A DNA stretch of 64,000 bases, from contig NW_021940920.1 of assembly GCF_004337985.1 (NCBI RefSeq), positions 203,004 through 267,003 of the forward strand, given 5' to 3'. This DNA is from Pyricularia pennisetigena (taxonomy: Eukaryota > Ascomycota > Sordariomycetes > Magnaporthales > Pyriculariaceae). The notes beneath the pieces were generated by a model. The model did no database searches and had not been told where the DNA came from. It worked only from the letters and a program-made list of their open reading frames with translations. A program made the translations under genes and the position numbers. Shown in pieces: positions 1 to 10,800 of this stretch (within the stretch, counting starts at the first letter, position 1; every line of letters begins with the position of its first letter).

Positions 1-655
1 ATCATTCGTCGACCGCCTCGTTTCTCGGCACCTTCTGGTGGGGGCAAAACTGGCGACGGTCAGGAATCACCAGAAGATGAGGACGTGGAGCCCGCGTTCC
101 TACCTCAAGAGGCGAGAAGTGAGCAGTATTCGGATCCCGGGGCTACACTACGGGGTGAACCTCACAGTTCAAGGCGGCCGGTCAGGGGCCAGTCGACAAA
201 AGACCGCATCGGATCCATTACCCAATCCAACACGTCGGACTCCTCTACGGGATCCGCGGCTCTGATAAACAAGTCACCTGCCCGTGATGAACGATTCTAC
301 CGCACCCCCGTCAGTCCGAGGCGAACGGCCGAACTCTCAGGGAGAGCCGGATCTAACGGTAAAGGAAAGGGGTACTCCAGAGATGGGAGCGATTGTGGAA
401 CGCCCAGCATGGGCAGTAGCTTTAGCGACTTGGATGGTGAGAGCTTTCAAGAGAATCCCAGATTGCGGCCCTATTAAAGTGTCCCCTGCTAATATTTTGT
501 ATCTTGCAGATGCTTCAGTTACCCAATCGGCGCTCGAGGAGGCGTTGGCAAGTAACATGCAGGATGGAACTATCGGAAGTAGGATGAGTACGATAGGCCA
601 GGCCTTCAGGAGTCGCTACCTTCCGCATACCACCCGATCAACGGAGAAGAAGTAG
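1..655 (+). CDS. 3' part of an uncharacterised Ser-rich protein (5' end outside window)
   Basis: An open frame runs from base 1 to 436, then a short intron (437-509, GTGAGA donor, GCTAAT branch site, TTGCAG acceptor), then 510-655 ending in TAG. The joined protein is hydrophilic and Ser/Arg/Pro-rich, and presumably disordered. It ends in a compact block that crosses the splice junction, SDLDDASVTQSALEEALASN, followed by MQDGTIGSRMSTIGQAFRSR. That block looks like a conserved C-terminal motif of uncharacterised filamentous-fungal proteins, but I cannot name the family. The frame is open upstream with no obvious start, so the coding sequence continues beyond the window. The intron is supported because it removes an early stop at 475 and restores a coding-like tail. 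Confidence 0.65.
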
Positions 656-1082
656 GAGAAGCTCTGAGCTCGAGTTGTGTAAATGGTCGCCCGCTCCATA
701 TAACAATGAGACGAAGCTTTTCAGGATAGTTCACAAATTGCTGGCGTCCAAAGTATGAATGAATGGCTTTAAGAGGGCCATTGAGAGTTGAAGGGTGTTG
801 ACTTGACCAGATCGCCTGAAACTTTGGGTACCAGCTTAGAATATTTGGTACTCTCAAAATGATAGCTAGCTTTTGCGATTGCCAGACAGAATGTCGCTCA
901 AAACTGGCTACTTCCCATCCATTTAACGCGAACTTGATCATAGATGAAGATGTAAGTGTGTAAGTGATAATATGCGAGGCCAAAAGCAATCTTGCCGCTC
1001 AAAATTCCCATCTAACTCGACGATTGCTAAAAAAAAAAAAAAAAAAAACGAACCCCCTCCTCCTCAAGTGTCGCAACACACC
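656..1082. other. Intergenic, no gene seen
   Basis: Lies between the 3' end of the Ser-rich gene and the 3' end of the small membrane protein gene, so it is a convergent interval. It holds an A-tract of 18 at about 1030-1047 and no supportable coding region. Confidence 0.5.
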
Positions 1083-1469
1083 TCAGACATTGCCGGCGCC
1101 GGGACGCTTCCCTTCCCTGAGGCTCCTCAGCAATCCATCGACTGTCTGCCCGGGTCTGCCGCCGTCGTACCTCAGCTCGGCCCTCTCTGGGGCCCTGGGA
1201 GGCTGATCGTCCTCGGCCTGGGAGGCCTGCTTGAGCTCGGCGTCGCTGATCTCGGCGCAGGCCCTGGCCCTGGCCCTCTTCTTGCGGAACTGCCAGGTGA
1301 ATATGGTGGCAATAACGGCCGTAAAGAAGACCGAGACGCCGACGATGATGCCGACCTCGGTGTCGCTCAGCTTGGAAAAGGCGGCGCCGCGGTCGCCCAG
1401 GTAGGAGCCCTGGTCTATGACGGCCGACGAGGCGTTTCTGTCCGTCGGAACGTTGCCGTAGCCTGCCAT
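1083..1469 (-). CDS. Small single-pass membrane protein, uncharacterised (128 aa)
   Basis: Uninterrupted frame with an ATG at 1467-1469. The first 38 residues are hydrophilic and include a possible N-glycosylation site (NAS at residue 12). One membrane span follows at about residues 39-61 (VGIIVGVSVFFTAVIATIFT), then a strongly basic stop-transfer stretch (RKKRARARA). The tail is charged and Pro/Arg-rich. This predicts a type I-like topology with a cytoplasmic tail, by the positive-inside rule. I do not recognise the family. It could be spliced near the 3' end, because the last 40 residues are low complexity, but no intron is needed to keep it open. Confidence 0.55.
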   Translation of the reverse strand: MAGYGNVPTDRNASSAVIDQGSYLGDRGAAFSKLSDTEVGIIVGVSVFFTAVIATIFTWQFRKKRARARACAEISDAELKQASQAEDDQPPRAPERAELRYDGGRPGQTVDGLLRSLREGKRPGAGNV

Positions 1470-3228
1470 GGCTTGACGTTTGTTGGGAAAAGATGGATTT
1501 TGTTTGCGGGTTCTCTTTTACTTTGTGAAGAGTCGCGCTTTTACTTGGGTTCTGCCTGATTGAAGTTGTCAGTCACTATCGTGGCTGTCTCCCAAGTCTT
1601 GACATGAGAGGGGTGTGAGGTCCTTAATTGTACACACCTAGATTCTAGCAGTCGAAACTGAAATTCTTAGCTGAGTATGGTAGGTTTGCTCCAAGGAATT
1701 GCCTCAGACTAATGCGGCTAGAGAGATACCAACGCTGCAAGCACCAAGCTGCGGGATATCAAGTGAGATGATGGGTTTCTTTGTCCGTTGAGACTGAAGT
1801 GAGAATGGAAAAGAAAGGCGGGCACATGAGAAAAGAAAAATGTGGAAACCTCGCAGAGGTGATGCCAGCAGGCATAGAGGCAAGTTAGTTTGTGTTTGTT
1901 TGTCGAGGATTGCGGGAAGATCGAAAGACAGCAAGAGCGCCTGGGCGGTTGCATCCGTGGAAGCACGGCCGTAAAACACCAAAAGGAAGGCACAACCAAC
2001 ACAAGGGTTCACTGGTCACTTGCACCAACTTTCAAAAAGTTTGGATTTTTGAGAGGTGGAAATGGTCTAGAAACATAGGCCACGGTAGACATATCAAGGT
2101 ACCTTATACCTGTAGGTATAGACCAAAGTTCTTCTTTGAGGCCTTTGAGGTATTGCGTTTGGTACTGCAGTAATGCCAAATGAATCCTGTACTATCTGGA
2201 TTGGTTTAGTTTCAGCTTTATTGTCCAACTGCTTATTTAGTCATGGTTTCTGCCTGGCCTTGTAGTTTGCCTCTAACCACCATCTACCATAGACTGGCCA
2301 GGAGCGACTCGAATGAAGTGTGCTCTACACCGGTCTGTATGGTCATAAAGCCACAAAATATCCGCCTCGAGACAACAAATTTGGGAAAATGATGGGAGCT
2401 ATGCAAGGTGCCTTGGTATCCCAGACACCACATGTAACAGTTCCACCGCGCAACCATCTCTTTGCGCATCACCTACTTCTCCCAGGAAGCCACCCGCCGA
2501 TCGACCCGGATACACGGAACACCATGAGTGCGGCTAGCTGCATGCAGTCTGGCGAGATATCTCGGCAGATACGATAATCCCGGTACTTGCGTTTTCCCTT
2601 TTTCAGAAATAGTTGGAGTGCAAGGTGGGACCGTGCGTCACCTTGTTGTAAGATATGATTCCGGGAGGGCAAGTGGTGGTTAGACAAGGAGCTTTTCCGG
2701 CGCAAAACCAACGGGATAGAGCAAGAAGGGGGGGCAGGGGGTGGCCGTCCGGCAAAGAGATGACAGTTCAAAGAAGCACAACAAACGGAACCCCCTTTCT
2801 TTATAAGAGGTCTCCCCAGGTTTGCTTCCAACGCACCACGGGGGTGCTGGGATCCGTTCCCTGCCCCTGTGGTGCAGTTGGGAGCTCGTTGGGGATTCGT
2901 CCCTTAACGCCCTCCCAGCTCAAGGCCCGGGTTCAAGCCCGGGCCTTGTCGGAGCAAAACCCCTCTGGGGGTTTTCGTAGCCAGGCACCCTACGGGCTGC
3001 CTGGTGAGCTTTTTCTCGCTTGATCATCAAATGCGTGGAACCAACGAGTTGTATGAGAGTCAGCCGGGTCAACGTTTGTTTCTTTTTACTCTTGCACTGT
3101 TTTTCTGGGTGGTTAGCTAGCTGGGCAGCTTAAAAAAAATACGTTGCGTTCTTTTATGATGCTCTCAGACGCTGTTGAGATTTGAGGTGATCAAAACTGC
3201 GCAAGAAATTACAGGAGAAGCAATCCTA
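1470..3228. other. Intergenic, mostly empty; contains a tRNA-like relic
   Basis: This is the 1.76 kb upstream of the small membrane gene and downstream of the P450. Short open frames here overlap each other on both strands and look random. The only structured item is the pol-III-promoter-like unit at 2861-2945, listed separately. A GGTACC/TACCT-type motif occurs near 2095-2125. Confidence 0.5.
2861..2945 (+). repeat. tRNA-derived pol III promoter relic (SINE-like candidate)
   Basis: An 11-base match to the box A consensus TRGYNNARNNG (TGGTGCAGTTG, 2870-2880) is followed 50 bases later by a match to the box B consensus GWTCRANNC (GTTCAAGCC, 2931-2939), which sits inside the GGCCCGGG...CCCGGGCC arms of a perfect T-arm-like hairpin. 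The flanks do not pair as an acceptor stem and no clover-leaf can be drawn, so this is not a functional tRNA gene. tRNA-derived SINEs with this layout are known in Magnaporthales. Whether this is one, and where it ends, cannot be settled from a single copy. Confidence 0.4.
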
Positions 3229-4989
3229 TTAGGCGCTCGGCGTCATGCTCACCAAGCACCCCGGATCGGCTAGCGATACAGAAACACTCGCCCGCAGGGC
3301 CATAGGGCCATCATTCTTGGACTCGATCTTGTCAAAATTTTGCAAGATTCTGAATATGGTCAAAGACATCTGCGTTAGGGCAAATTGCTGGCCGATACAG
3401 ATTCTTGGGCCCCCACTAAACGGAGTGTATTCCCAACCAACCCTCTGGGTGACGATTTAAATTAGCAATCCTATTCTACTTATGGCTCCCAAGAGCCTTC
3501 CATAGTTGGGATTCATGCACTCACCAAATCCTCCCACCTCTCCGGCCGGAACTCTTCTGCATCAGGGCCGTAGATGTCTTGCCGTCGGTACAAGGCATAG
3601 CTGCTCCATCGACACGATGTACCCTTGGGGATGAGGACTGGCGACTTTCCATCCGACCCACCGCCTCGGGGCAGGATGGTCTCCTTGCTCGTTGATCGGG
3701 AATTGGTGGCAACGGGAGGCGCGAGGCGCAAAGCTGGAAACACAAGACTGGGAGTAAGTAAAGCGTATCATCTCATCCCATGACCAACCTTTCTGGCTAA
3801 ACTTACTCTCTTTGATGACATTTTGGAGATACTTCATGCCCCGTAGCGTCTCCCAATCCGGGTTCTCCTGTCCCATCTCCAACATCTCCCGCCTCAGCTT
3901 CGCTACAGTATCGGGGGATTGCGACAGGAAGTAGAAGGCGGCACCAAGCGCAGCGGCAGTCGTATCCCGCCCTGCAAGTATAATTGACAGGACCTGGTCG
4001 GTGATGTACTCCTCGCTGGCCCCTGATGCGATGAGCTCGTGCAGAAACAGGTAGCTTCGCTCTTTCTGATATCCCCTTTCGCTCATGGCCCTGGACACGT
4101 ATTTGCGGACAAAGCTCCTCACCGTCTGGACGTCGGCGTCAAACTTGCGGTGTGGCAGGTACATCATCATGGGACCGAGCCGTGCCATCTTTGCGCCCTG
4201 GAAAAGGACGTAGTCGAAAGCCCTGAGAAATTCCTCGGCCTCGGGTGAAGCCTCCACCAGAAGATCAGTGCTCCTGCCGAGCAGAAAGTCGGTGCTCGAG
4301 TCCATGGTCATGAGAAAGAAGAGCTCCTGGAGGTCAAAGGCAACCTTTCCCTCCTGGCAGGAGCTGCGGATCTTCTTGAGCAAGTTGCCGATATGACGGT
4401 CGAAACATGCCAGGTCGGCAACCTGATCACGCACGAAGCTCGGCCGGAGCATCGATCGGGCATGGTGCCAACCCTCGCCATTGCTGGTGAATATGCTCTT
4501 GGAACCCAGCACGGGGAGTACGGGGAGCAGCCTCGGGCCGGCTATCTCCCAGCTATCGAAATCGGTGGCCAGGATGCTCTTGATGTTCTCGGGCTCGTCC
4601 GTGTGCAGGACCCAGGTCCCAAGAGCCATGGTGTAGTGCGTGTGCCCAATGGTCTTCAGGTTCTCTCTGGCAAAAGGTAAGAATTGCCAAGCGGCGGCCG
4701 CGCGCGAGGCCTTGAGGAAGTAGTCCAAGCCGAGCACAGGGTCCTTATGCGGGTAAAGCTTGGCCGGTAGACATCCCAGGCGCCGTGCTCGTAGCTCAAA
4801 TGTCAGTTTGACAAACATGTCGTATTGTATCTTGAGTAGCAGCCCGGCGAGGATGCAAGTAGCCCGGCTTCCCCATTTTCCGGATGGAGAAGAGGTCCCT
4901 GCTAAACCATGCCATGCTTGGAGGGAAGCATGTATCGTGAAGGGTACCAAAAGACATGATGCAATGGTCCAGAGGGCTATGCGGTTCAT
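3229..4989 (-). CDS. Cytochrome P450 monooxygenase, CYP52/CYP539-like
   Basis: Three exons, complement of 3229-3444, 3525-3733 and 3807-4989, giving 535 aa. The first in-frame ATG with a hydrophobic N-terminus is at 4989 ([17 protein letters not shown]...), an ER signal anchor. Class II P450 landmarks are in order: I-helix AGRDTT (about residues 339-344), ExxR as E394-T-L-R397 formed across the first splice junction, the PERW motif, and the heme loop [10 protein letters not shown] with Cys480 as thiolate ligand. The regions [13 protein letters not shown] and WHHARSM resemble the microsomal CYP52/539 group, which hydroxylates alkanes and fatty acids. That subfamily and substrate are inference. 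All three exon phases agree and the length is normal, so it appears intact. Confidence 0.9.
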
Positions 4990-6600
4990 ATTGTTCAGTC
5001 GATGCCGGTATTTGTTACCTAGATTTCTTGAAATGAGAAATTTTCGAGGGGAGAAAAGACGGATCGTCCGAAGTTTTATAGAACACTTGCTCTGGGTGAT
5101 TTTACGAAACAATCGGCAAGTGGGGACTTGAGGAGACAAATACCTACCGGGTAGGTAAGTTTGGTGGAAACGAAAAGCCGGTTGCTACTCCTCCCCGCGG
5201 GGGGGCCTATGCATGTTTCAGCAAGTTTAATCCGCCCTCTACCGATTTTCTAGCCTCGGTTGGTCGACCAAAGGTTGCTTAGATAGATACCTACCTACCT
5301 TGGTATGTAGCAAGATAGGTAAGATAGTATGGTCGTCATTTTACCTCCACACCCTTTGGAGAAGTTGCCGATTAATACCTATACCGGCTATGGGTTGTCC
5401 CAATGCATACTAGCGTAGTTCAATACAGAGGAGTTAACATTCTGTATTAAGATGCATGACTCTACATCACGGCGAATGCAATTATCTCCCATTGGCCATC
5501 TCGCAATTTACTGTGCAGTATCTGTCAAACTGTCTACCGCACCCCATTCATTTAGTCTGATGGGTTCTCGGGGCGGGTCATACCGTGGGACGTCTTCAGC
5601 CGAGGTTTGGGAAGCTGAATACCCCCTATCAGGCCTTAGTGCCAGTTGGCGGGCAGGTAAGCAGCTGGGCTATGTTGTTGGGAAAAAAAAAAAAGAATTC
5701 TTTTCCAACTACAGATATATATTTATAACAACGTTCGACTTTAGTCTAGACTAGTACACGATAGCATTCGCCTGCGACAAACTTCCTTGCCCCGCTGAAC
5801 AAAGTAGTAGTGTTGGATGCTATGGCGTTGTTGAAAGCTTGTAACGTTGTACCACACCACATATCTGTAGATCACCTAAGACGGTCACAGTCGGACATGT
5901 GAAATAACAAGATGCACACCACTGTGTTTGGTGCTTACTGAGATGTCAAGTGTGCGGCAAATGCAACCGTTGTATAATTTTGTTCACGAGAGAAGGGGTT
6001 GGGAGGGAAAGGGAAGAACAAAACTTTTCCTACGATTAGCTTCCAAGCATAATCCATCAATAAATCTGCTTGAACATTTAACCACAATGAGATCTTTTCC
6101 GTGGAGCTCTTCCATGTCCTGAAGCCACCACAGCCATATTCCCATAAGGAAGCATGCTGAATGTTACGACTGAAGAAAATTTGGATAATTCCAATTGCAT
6201 GAGACAACCATTCCTGCAAAAGACAAGCGGCAATGCGACTACGGCGCATGCAGCTTGAAAGGCCAGTCAATAAACGCATCCTTTCTATACCTTATCATTG
6301 TTGATGCTATCCCAGAAAAGAAGAATCATTCAATCCTGTATTTTTTCGATGCTGTCATTGCGTTTCCGATCTCGTCCCACGTAACATAAGCAAATGCGAG
6401 TTATTCCAATATACAACAGATGGAAATACCAAAATCATGTTATAGCCTGGCAGTATTCCGATCATAGCCAAAAGATCCAAGATAAGGGCGGGTCGTTGCA
6501 TCATGAACTTCAGCTGACATTACAGCTTGACTTTCTGTCCCGTTCAAACCTCCGAGGCCGGGGTCTTTTTCTTGCGTAGCCGCCTGCCCTCTCTCGCCCA
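4990..6600. other. Intergenic: promoter side of the P450, no gene seen
   Basis: Upstream of the P450 and downstream of GH76. It carries clustered TACCTACC / GGTAGGTA elements at about 5148-5160 and 5285-5330, including a near-perfect inverted pair (TACCTACC-GGGTAGGTA). An A-tract lies near 5681-5692. The short open frames show no family resemblance. Confidence 0.5.
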
Positions 6601-8571
6601 CTAGGCCGACACTCTGGACTGTCTTTGACTGTTCGGCGTTGCCGACTTCTTAAGTGAGTTGCGCTTTGCTTTTGGCCCTGCCCTCTCCAATTGCTGGGTG
6701 GCAGACCTTCGAAACCCTGCTCCTTTTTCAGGAGCAGGTCCGCTGTCAGGGGCTTGTCTGGCAGAGGCTGGGTCTATGAACAAGACCCGCGTGCTGTTGA
6801 CGTTTTTGCTTCGGTTGGCGTCTGCGATTCCCGTCCCTGTATTTCCATCACTGTCGGATCTATTTATCTCACCAACAGAATCGACAGCCTTGCCTTTTTC
6901 CTTCACTGAGGGGTCCTTTTTGCGCAGCAAACCTCCCGCTGCTATAGCAGCCGTGCCATCACCGGACCTCCCTCCATGCACGATGAACAAGCGCAACTCT
7001 GACCACCGCTCCGGCCATGACTTCTTCTCCGTCTCGTCAAGCAGCATGAACACGATAGCCGCAAAAAGACTCACCAGACTGGCCACAGTAAGCACGTACG
7101 CTCCGGCCCTATCCGCTGAGCTGATGGGCGCAAAAGACTCGAAGCGGGTCCTGCCAATGTCTCTACCACCAGCACCAGGATCGCCCCTCGACGTACCGCC
7201 CGAGTTGTCTGTCACAGGCGCGCTCGAGTTGACAGCCATGACGCTTATAACGACCTCGAGCGCTGCCATCATTTGGCCCAGTCCAAACAGCCCGTCATTT
7301 CGCCCTTCATCTATCCACCGCAAACCACACATGCGGCCATTATCGCCGCCAGTGCACTGCTGTGCTGCAGCGACCGCCGAAGATCTCAGCAGGGGCATGA
7401 TTCGGTCAGAGGTCTGGGGTGCCCATTTTGTCGTGGCTGCCATCCATCGCGAGAGGTATGCTTTGAAAGACTGTTGGTCAATGTTACATCGCCCGACAGG
7501 CTCGCAAGCCACTTCGGACATGACGTCTTTGTTGGTGCCGTTGAAAAAGACTTTGGACATGTCCACAATCTTGTCGAGCCGGTCTGCCCACCTCTGCCGT
7601 GATGCGCCGGTCGTGAAATTGTACATGGCCGCTACGCCATGCATCAAGACGCCCGTGTTGTAGGTCCATACGTATGGAGTTATATCGGTGCAGTTGCCCG
7701 CGATCTTGGCTCCGTCCTGAATCCACCACGTCTCGGCGTCGATGATGCCGATCCCCCATATCCAGTCCCACGCCCGATCTGCCCACTCGGCATACGTCGC
7801 GTTGCCCGTATAGAGCGCCAGTCTGGATGCTATATTGAAGAAGCATCCCTGTGAAATCGTGTTTTTGTAGTCGAAGCCATTGTTCCAGTCGTAGACCTGC
7901 CAACGCAGCCCGCCGTTGCAGTTGCCCATGTCCCAGCGCGATGCCTGCGTGTTAAAAACAGCTTGCGCGAGCGCCAACCACTGCGGTTTGTCCGGGGGCG
8001 GATCTGGAAACCTGTACTCTGCTGCCGCCATAACCGCCACTCCCCAAAAGCCCTGATCATCGTTACCTTCGTTGAAGGCCTGGGCTGCCGGCATGTAGTC
8101 TTTTTCTTCGCCGACTTGGGCGAGGAGACCTTCCATCGTCATCTTGTTGAACTTGGTGTCGCCCGTGTAGTACCAATAGTCGATCAGAGCGCCCATTAGA
8201 GCACCTCCCTCCCACCCTGTTGCGCGGCCGTTCACTGCTGTTAGTAGGGGACCCGAGTAGCTGATTGGGAATGTTACCTACAGTAATATGGCTTTGGTAG
8301 TATCCCCGGTTGGTTCCCCGGCAAGTGGCCAAAATAGTAATTGTCGATCATGTCGTCTGCAATTTGTCTAGAAACCATTTTGACTGAGTCTGGGGGTTAT
8401 CGAAAAACATGGCGTCAGTTTTGTGAGACAACAGCCAAAGCCCCCAAGTCCCAGAAGAAGTATATGCGCACCTGTAGAATTGGGATTGAGAGTATAAGCC
8501 CGCGTGATTGCAGTCAAAGCGAACACCAGGACTGGTGCCAAGCAGCAGCCAGCCCTTAGTCGACACCACAT
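6601..8571 (-). CDS. GH76 endo-1,6-alpha-mannosidase, DFG5/DCW1 family
   Basis: Three exons, complement of 6601-8216, 8282-8389 and 8472-8571, giving 607 aa. The start at 8571 yields a secretion signal (about residues 1-25, ending near ITRAYTL). The GH76 (alpha/alpha)6 domain follows: the PYYWWEGGALMGALIDYWYY segment is created by the exon 2/3 join, EGNDDQGFW carries the paired Asp catalytic motif (D122-D123), then come WDMGNCNGGLRWQ and several N-glycosylation sites. DFG5/DCW1 proteins cross-link GPI glycoproteins into the wall. Oddly, the protein does not end in a GPI signal. A membrane span (about 442-462, AYVLTVASLVSLFAAIVFML) is followed by a 145-residue Ser/Lys-rich tail. The acceptor at 8216/8217 was chosen because it restores the conserved PYYWWE motif. 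Confidence 0.9.
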
Positions 8572-9863
8572 CTTGGATTGATACTGACACAGCAGGCTAC
8601 AGACCTAGAGGCTGCAAGACAAGCAGGGGATACATGCAGAAGATGGGACGACGTGTGCGTGTTCTACCGGACGAACTTCTGGTAGCAGAAGCTTATAGCT
8701 GGGACGAAGGCCGTGGAAAGGGTCACTCGAGGTCCTTCGAAGGGATTGACAATGGAGGACAAATCGAAGCCGACGCAGCCAGTTGAATTGGCAATGGGGC
8801 CTTGGGTTCGCATGTGTCACTCAGCTGTCGTGCAGACTTGCGCACAAACAAGGAGAAGCAGCATCTAATGCTTGAAAGTAGGGGTAGGTAAGTGAGGTAG
8901 CCTCGGGCAAGTGAGTGGCCCGCAGTCGTTCAAGGTCGCGCCTGTGAGCCCATTGCAAATGAGCAGTGTTCTGTGAAAGGGCCGCCTCGAAACCAACACT
9001 CAGTTGTCAAAAGGTCACAAGATGACAGGAAGGCAGCCCTGCGGGGAAGCACGCTGTTGTGTAAAGAAAGCGCACTCATGGCTGACCGGCATTTGTGGAT
9101 CACGACGGGACCAACTCCGTAGAGAAGTGCTGCTTGTGTGGCACATGTACGTTTGTACCGCGGGCGAGAAAGGAAGATGGGTGCGGGCAGCTTGTAACAC
9201 ACCTTAAGCCAATTGCATCAGGTTTGCGTGTTTAGTCAAAATGAGTTAGCTGCCGGTTAACTTGGTATCTCATTGTGGGTGGATAACTGTTGGTAAGGCT
9301 GTGCCCATAAGCTGGGATTCGTTCCATCAAAGAAGAGCCCAGTGGTTTTCAACAGTACGTTTATGGACCTACCTGATGGGTAGGAAGGTAGGGAGTAACT
9401 GGCACAGATGAGAGGTAAACTCCCGTTGGCTTCAAGCTTTGACGCCACTTTGGTCAAGAATTTTGTGTGCTTGCCTTCCTACCTACTTAACTTAGGTACC
9501 AATCTGAGGTAAACAAGATAAAGTACTTCATACATAGGCAAGTAAGGCGTATCTTCCTCCCTCCTGCGCGACCTGTCAATCAATTGTCGTGGAGACTCAA
9601 CCCCCGGTTATTGCGTACAAAAGATTGTGCTGAGCGGGGCAAAATATCCGCGCTAATAGTTTCCATTGGCAGGTGTGATGTCTGCGCAGGCACCCCAGGA
9701 ACTCCTCCCTAAAAAGCTCAAAATACAAGAAATGATCTTATGTAATTTAGGAGGTAAGGAACTACAACTTGAGCTCCAGGCTTAACAAAGGTTAAAAGGG
9801 GTTTGTGTCCGATAAAGTTAAGCTTGCTTTCGGATACGAGTTTCATCCCTATTCCTAGAAATG
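8572..9863. other. Intergenic: GH76 promoter side, up to the transposon edge
   Basis: Sequence of normal base composition with no supportable gene. TACCT/GGTAGG-type motifs occur at about 9368-9392 and 9478-9500. The right edge (9853/9854-9863) is one copy of the duplicated target site of the AT-rich element. Confidence 0.5.
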
Positions 9864-9909
9864 AGGGACGAGTTGAGCCCGGTTCAGAAACTCGCTGGAG
9901 GGGGTTCAG
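9864..9909 (+). repeat. Left terminal inverted repeat
   Basis: Ten outer bases (AGGGACGAGT), then 36 bases that are the exact reverse complement of 18911-18946. It contains two GTTCAG hexamers. The target duplication CCTAGAAATG is immediately outside. Confidence 0.9.
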
Positions 9910-10800
9910 AAAGTGGATCCTGTAAAAGGACCGGGGGTTCAAAATCCCAAAAGGGATGCACGGGATTCAATAAAATAACAAATTCTAATTGGCTATCTAT
10001 AAAAAAAATAATTAAAAATAAAAACCCGGAATCGGCGATTTAATATACCGATTAAATAGGGATTAAAAAAAAAATTTTTCCCTTACGCAACGCCCATTTA
10101 TTGTTTAATTTTTGCTTGGGCATTTAACAAGCAAGGCGCAAAAGTAAATGGTTAATAATGCCGTTATTTCCAAATGGTGAAATCCTATAGGATTTGTATA
10201 TATAATTGGAAAATTTTCCAATTGAAAATACAAGGCAAACCATACACGATGCATATGCTGAACTTTTTAACCAACCAGAAATGCAAAACTTTTGGGAATT
10301 GTTATGGGTTAATAACCATATAAACGAAGTAAATATTGCATGCGCGTTGCATATGCGGTGTTTAATTGCTAATAAATATTAGGAAATTGTTAACCAATTT
10401 GGTTTTTATATTGCCGGAAATAACAAATATAAAATTACCGCTACAGAAATTTAATACCATATTATTATTCCATATTATCCAAATATTTTAACAACGGGAA
10501 TTTTACATATTATTCCATAGCAAACATCGTTTATGGAATTAAATGGATTTATTTTTGCCAGCATTTGCAATGCTAAAGTAAAAAAAATTGTCGAACGAAT
10601 AAATATATTTATTTTATTAAAATGTTAATATTGCAAATATTATAATTAATTCTTTTTTTTTTTTTTTAAATTTAACATTGCCTTCATTTCCAAACTTTTA
10701 AAAAAATAGGAAATTCGAACGTTAAAAAACTAAATCTTTTTAGGTAAATTTATATAATAATATTAATATATAAAAACTAATTTTTATATTAGCAACCATT

